The translations under genes were made by a program, and so were the position numbers. Shown here in pieces: positions 6,836 through 9,936 of a DNA stretch of 9,936 bases. This DNA is from Chloroflexota bacterium. GTDB taxonomy: Bacteria > Chloroflexota > UBA5177 > JANWHV01. Under the pieces are notes generated by a model. It was not told the origin of the DNA. It saw nothing but the letters and a program-made list of their open reading frames with translations, and ran no database searches. Within the stretch, counting starts at the first letter, position 1. Each line of letters begins with the position of its first letter. The DNA is taken from assembly GCA_025450375.1 (NCBI GenBank), contig JANWHO010000230.1, positions 1 through 9,936 of the forward strand, written 5' to 3'.

Positions 6836-7618
6836 ATGCAAGTGCCGGAAGCCGAGCCACTCACAAGCGCTACCACGCCGATACCGGTGCTCGCCGTCCG
6901 GCACCTGGTGAAGACATTTGGGCCGGTTCGGGCCGTGGACAACGTGGACCTGGATATCTTTCCGCGCGAAATCGTGAGCATCATCGGTGACAACGGCGCC
7001 GGCAAATCCACCTTTCTCTCCCTCCTTACCGGCTATCATCATGCCGATTCAGGCCAGTTCCTCTATAGAGGCCACCCGGTAACCATCAGTTCACCCCAGG
7101 AATCGCGCCATAAATTGCGCATGGAAATGATCCACCAGAACCTGCGCCTGGCCCCCGATCTGAAGGTTTCCGAGAATCTCTTTCTGGGCGAGGAATTGAG
7201 GCGGTTCGGCATCTTTCTGGATAAAAAGGAAATGCAACGAGCGGCCGCGGAGATTCTGATCAAGCTGAAAGTGAAAGTGAAACCCACTGATGTGCTCGGC
7301 CATCTCTCTGGAGGCGAGCAGCAAGCGGTAGCCATAGGCCGTGCCCTGCTCTTCGATCGAGACATCATCCTGATGGACGAGCCGACCGCCGCGATCTCGG
7401 TGAACAAGGTGCAAGATATCTTGCGGACGATTCTCAATCTGAAGGAGCACGGCAAGACCGTGGTCCTGGTCACTCACCGGCTCGAAGACGTGCTTGAGGT
7501 ATCGGATCGGGTGGTGGTGTTCTTCCACGGACGTATCCGTGAGGTGGTTGCGAATACGGGCTTGCAAATCAGCGATCTGGTACACATCATGTTCGACAGC
7601 TCACGGCAGGATCGTTGA
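6836..7618 (+). CDS. Sugar ABC transporter ATP-binding protein (single-domain, FrcA-like)
   Basis: A 260-residue cytoplasmic ATPase that powers the importer. It has Walker A GDNGAGKS (51-58), the Q-loop Q101 in MIHQN, the signature LSGGEQ (157-162), Walker B IILMDE (177-182) and H-loop H214 in LVTHR. All catalytic elements are intact. Ribose-type importers usually have a ~500-residue ATPase with two fused ABC domains. This one has only one, as in the FrcA fructose ATPase, so it must act as a homodimer. ATG 6836 has AGGGGAG ending 1 nt upstream, too close to serve it well. In-frame GTG 6842 has that site at 7 nt and could be the true start, removing two residues. Its stop is 3 nt before the permease ATG. 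Confidence 0.94.
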   Translation: MQVPEAEPLTSATTPIPVLAVRHLVKTFGPVRAVDNVDLDIFPREIVSIIGDNGAGKSTFLSLLTGYHHADSGQFLYRGHPVTISSPQESRHKLRMEMIHQNLRLAPDLKVSENLFLGEELRRFGIFLDKKEMQRAAAEILIKLKVKVKPTDVLGHLSGGEQQAVAIGRALLFDRDIILMDEPTAAISVNKVQDILRTILNLKEHGKTVVLVTHRLEDVLEVSDRVVVFFHGRIREVVANTGLQISDLVHIMFDSSRQDR

Positions 7619-7621
7619 GCG

Positions 7622-8629
7622 ATGGCGCAAGCAGACGCACCCCCGGCCCCGATTCACCGATTGGTCGGCGTCTTGAAGGTGATCGTTGGCGATGCGGGAA
7701 GCGTCCGCCGGCCCCTGATTTTCTTGGTGGTCACCTTTATCGTCGCCCGCATAATCGCTCCCAGCTTCTTGAGCCGAGGCAATATCAACGCCCTGCTCAT
7801 CAGCACCAGTTTCCTAGTCGTGTTGGCGGTCGGAGAATCGCTGGTGGTCATGCTGGGGATGATCGATCTGGGCGTGGAGAGCGTCCTGTCCAGTTCCGGC
7901 ATGCTGGCTGCCGCCCTTTACGTCTTCAGCGGCATGCCATCGGGCCTGGCCATGCTTATCACGCTCCTGGCTGGCATAGGCATCGGCATCGGCGCGGGCT
8001 TGTTGGTTACGGTGGCCCGGATCCCGTCGTTTATCGTTACCCTTGGAGTTTATTGGGGATTCAAGGGGGTAGCGCGCCTCTTCAACAGCGGCAACTATAT
8101 CTCGCCCGATGCCGTTCAGCCTCCCCGCGAGTTTACCTTTCTCGGCATCGCCTCTGATACCTTCAGCGTCTCCAATCTGATCATCATCAGCTTTGCCGTG
8201 GTCATTATCGCCCAGATCATGCTCACCTACACGCCCGTTGGAGCCTGGATGAAGAGTATCGGCTCGAACGAGGACGCCGCTCGCGCCGTGGGCCTGAATG
8301 TGCCGGCGCTCAAGATCAGCGTCTTCGCTATTTCAAGCCTTCTCGCCGCCCTGGCCGGGATTATGATAGCCGGCTGGCAGGATTCCATTTATCCGAACAG
8401 TGGTGACGGCTACTCGTTACAGGCGATCGCCGCCGTGATTCTGGGCGGCATCCCCTTCACCGGCGGACGCGGCACTATCGTGGGCGCCGCGTTGGGCGCT
8501 CTGATCATCGGCGTGATCAACGATTTGATCGTGCTGGTGGGCTTGCCCGCGCTGTATCAGTATATCTTTGTAGCGATCATCCTGGTGGTTGCCGGCTTGC
8601 AGGCGCGTGGTGGCCCGGTAGTAAAATAA
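7622..8629 (+). CDS. Sugar ABC transporter permease (RbsC/FrcC family)
   Basis: A 335-residue inner-membrane permease of the BPD_transp_2 family, which forms the channel as a homodimer with the upstream ATPase. About nine or ten hydrophobic segments are visible, at roughly 31-49, 60-80, 92-105, 110-132, 136-150, 183-203, 230-252, 266-279, 284-304 and 310-326. The cytoplasmic loop GSNEDAARAVGLN (214-226) is the expected ATPase-contact segment, and GDGYSLQAIAAVILGG (261-276) plus GGRGTIVGAALGAL (281-294) are strong family signatures. The length is normal. ATG 7622 follows the ATPase stop by 3 nt, so translation is probably coupled. The substrate is the same unknown sugar as that of the binding protein. 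Confidence 0.94.
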   Translation: MAQADAPPAPIHRLVGVLKVIVGDAGSVRRPLIFLVVTFIVARIIAPSFLSRGNINALLISTSFLVVLAVGESLVVMLGMIDLGVESVLSSSGMLAAALYVFSGMPSGLAMLITLLAGIGIGIGAGLLVTVARIPSFIVTLGVYWGFKGVARLFNSGNYISPDAVQPPREFTFLGIASDTFSVSNLIIISFAVVIIAQIMLTYTPVGAWMKSIGSNEDAARAVGLNVPALKISVFAISSLLAALAGIMIAGWQDSIYPNSGDGYSLQAIAAVILGGIPFTGGRGTIVGAALGALIIGVINDLIVLVGLPALYQYIFVAIILVVAGLQARGGPVVK

Positions 8630-8662
8630 GCGCCCCGGCTACCACGTCGGAAAGGATACGTC

Positions 8663-9448
8663 ATGGGTCTCGGTGGACGTATTGCCCTGGTCACGGGCGG
8701 TTGCCAGGGGCTTGGGCGCGGCATTGCCCTGGAATTGGCTCGCCGGGGGGCACGGATTGTCGTGAGTTATCTGGAGCCCGGGCCGCCGGTGCGGGAAACG
8801 CTCGACGCACTGGCCAAGTTGGGCTCCCCAGCCATGGCACTATGCTGTGATGTGCGGCGCCAAGGGCAGGTACGGGCAATGATCCGCGAGGCGCGAGCAG
8901 CTTTCGGCGCGCCCGAGATCCTGATAAACAACGCCGGCATCGGCTCCTGGGGTAGCTTGCTTGATTGCACCGAGGAAGCCTGGGATGCCATGCTTGATAC
9001 CAACGTAAAGGGTGCGTTCCTCTGCGCCCGCGAGACGGCGCCGGATATGGTGGCCAATGGTTGGGGTCGGATCGTCAACATCACCTCCACCGGCAGCATC
9101 CGGGTGATCCGAGGCATGGGCGCCTATTGCGTGAGCAAAGCGAGCCTGGCCATGCTGACCCAAGCCCTGGCCGCGGAGCTTGGACAGCACGGGATCACCG
9201 TGAACGCGGTCGGTCCTAGCACGGTGCCCACGGCGCTCAACGCGACCGCGCTCGCTCGGCCAGGGGTACTGGAAGCCGAGCGGCACGCCAATCCCACGGG
9301 GCGTATCGGTACGCCGCTGGATATCGCGGCCGCGGTGGCGTTCCTGGCCTCCGACGCCGCGAGTTGGATAAATGGTCAGAACCTCATGGTAGATGGCGGG
9401 CTAACCATCCTCTCGCCGCAACCTGATTACGATCCACTACGCTCCTGA
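8663..9448 (+). CDS. Short-chain dehydrogenase/reductase (classical SDR, FabG-like)
   Basis: A 261-residue cytosolic NAD(P)-dependent oxidoreductase. The Rossmann cofactor motif TGGCQGLG lies at 11-18 and the structural NNAG at 89-92. The catalytic tetrad N114, S142, Y155 and K159 is complete and normally spaced. The C-terminus ends in a typical INGQNLMVDGG. GGAAAGGA (8650-8657) stands 5 nt before the ATG. It begins 33 nt after the permease stop with no terminator between, so it is probably the last gene of the sugar cassette. Location suggests oxidation or reduction of the imported sugar, sugar acid or polyol. The SDR fold alone does not decide the substrate, and a ketoacyl-ACP reductase activity cannot be excluded by sequence. 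Confidence 0.93.
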   Translation: MGLGGRIALVTGGCQGLGRGIALELARRGARIVVSYLEPGPPVRETLDALAKLGSPAMALCCDVRRQGQVRAMIREARAAFGAPEILINNAGIGSWGSLLDCTEEAWDAMLDTNVKGAFLCARETAPDMVANGWGRIVNITSTGSIRVIRGMGAYCVSKASLAMLTQALAAELGQHGITVNAVGPSTVPTALNATALARPGVLEAERHANPTGRIGTPLDIAAAVAFLASDAASWINGQNLMVDGGLTILSPQPDYDPLRS

Positions 9449-9466
9449 GGTGAAACGGACGCGGGA

Positions 9467-9492
9467 TCCAGGAACACGGCTATCTTCCTGGA
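9467..9492. terminator. Weak hairpin between convergent genes, possible bidirectional terminator
   Basis: TCCAGGAA (9467-9474) and TTCCTGGA (9485-9492) form a perfect 8-bp stem with a 10-nt loop. It lies 18 nt after the SDR stop and beyond the end of the convergent Uma2 gene. No T-run follows on either strand, so intrinsic termination is uncertain. Confidence 0.3.
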
Positions 9493-9520
9493 ACATGCAC
9501 GACCTCGCTCGGTCGGATGC

Positions 9521-9609
9521 CTATCGTCCCTCGCGCAGGCGTCGCAACTCAGCTTCCAGAGCCGCGATCCGGACTTCCGCCGCGACGCGCGCTTTTTCGG
9601 CCCTGGTCA
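9521..9609 (-). other. Out-of-frame coiled-coil tail of the Uma2 gene
   Basis: Just past the in-frame TGA (9607-9609), the minus strand in another frame reads TRAEKARVAAEVRIAALEAE and then LRRLREGR, ending at TAG (9521-9523). Heptad-like Ala/Leu/Glu/Arg tails of this kind commonly end Uma2-family proteins. One added C in the CCCC run (GGGG at 9613-9616 on the plus strand) would join it to the main frame. It is therefore probably the original C-terminus, lost by a single-base deletion or a sequencing error. Confidence 0.6.
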
Positions 9610-9936
9610 AGCGGGGTTCATCTCGGATGCGGTCGGGAGCAACGTTCCATTGTTATCGCGGAGACGAAGCAACGATCCCGCCGCCTCCAGACGCAACCCC
9701 AGCACCTCGCTGCGCAAGGTGCCGCCCGCCTCGGCCGGCCAGCGAACCCACGCATCACCCGCGGTGCGGTGAAAACCCCAAAGCTGCCGCCCGTCCGCTC
9801 CCAGAGGATCGAAAATCGCGTACTCCCGGGCCCCGAGTAGGCCATACAGCCGCGCCTTGTCGTGCTTATCGCGACGGGTGGACTCCGGGGAGACGATTTC
9901 CAGGACAAAGGCGGGGAAGGCGCCTTCGCGCGCTAC
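9607..9936 (-). CDS. Uma2-family (DUF820) predicted nuclease, partial, apparent 3' frameshift
   Basis: The minus strand from the right edge gives 109 residues in one open frame, without its N-terminus. FVLEIVSPESTRRDKHDKA and then RLYGLLGAREYAIFDP match the core of Uma2 proteins, a PD-(D/E)XK-like restriction-endonuclease fold. The acidic residue in VLEI and the lysine in the RRDK/HDK stretch fit the predicted active site. LWGF and LRLRDNNGTLLPT are typical of its later part. The function of most family members is unknown, and the family is numerous in Chloroflexota, Cyanobacteria and Deinococcota. The frame stops at TGA (9607-9609) after SEMNPA, while a coiled-coil tail continues in another frame. 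The catalytic core visible here is intact, so the shortened protein could still be functional. It converges on the SDR gene and is unlikely to belong to the sugar cassette. Confidence 0.8.
   Translation of the reverse strand, partial: VAREGAFPAFVLEIVSPESTRRDKHDKARLYGLLGAREYAIFDPLGADGRQLWGFHRTAGDAWVRWPAEAGGTLRSEVLGLRLEAAGSLLRLRDNNGTLLPTASEMNPA

Noticed and set aside
7264..7284. Short tandem GTGAAA-like repeat in the ATPase gene
   Set aside because: It encodes KLKVKVK within a normal ABC helical region and is too short to be meaningful.
9517..9840. Plus-strand open frame of 107 codons at the right end
   Set aside because: It lies opposite the Uma2 gene, whose minus-strand frame has clear family motifs.
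9618..9908. Minus-strand open frame of 96 codons with an ATG inside the Uma2 region
   Set aside because: It is in the wrong frame: the frame reading from the window edge gives the recognisable FVLEIVSP and GAREYAIFDP motifs.

Overview
The window looks like a high-GC bacterial chromosome, most probably Chloroflexota. That guess is an inference from three things. A YacL-type PIN/TRAM membrane protein is followed directly by ispD and ispF. A Uma2-family protein carries a Glu/Arg/Ala-rich coiled-coil tail. A polytopic membrane protein ends in an HTH-like region. No rRNA or tRNA gene, CRISPR array, insertion sequence or phage gene was seen.

Layout. On the minus strand at the left edge are the first 17 codons of a zinc-ribbon protein (52 down to 1). 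Upstream of it, also on the minus strand, is a nine-helix membrane protein with a cytoplasmic, possibly DNA-binding C-terminus (1688 down to 228). A divergent promoter region follows (about 1689-2107). On the plus strand comes a tight operon: PIN/TRAM protein (2108-3163), ispD (3166-3876), ispF (3873-4367) and a LacI-family repressor (4379-5365), with gaps or overlaps of only a few bases. A new promoter, overlapped by a 16-bp palindrome, begins at the repressor's stop codon. After a leader of about 260 nt comes a sugar ABC importer: binding protein (5658-6737), a perfect 19-bp intercistronic hairpin, a single-domain ATPase (6836-7618) and a permease (7622-8629). An SDR oxidoreductase (8663-9448) completes the cassette. 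At the right edge, converging on it, is a partial Uma2-family gene with an apparent one-base frameshift near its 3' end.

How the genes work together. IspD and IspF are steps of the MEP isoprenoid pathway. The LacI-family protein probably controls the adjacent importer through the palindrome. The importer is of the ribose/fructose type (CUT2), judging from the sugar-contact residues in the binding protein. The SDR may oxidise the imported sugar or polyol, but nothing in the sequence fixes the substrate. I found no clear novel system. The most interesting signals are the regulatory structures around the sugar cassette, the membrane protein with an HTH-like tail, and the frameshifted Uma2 gene.
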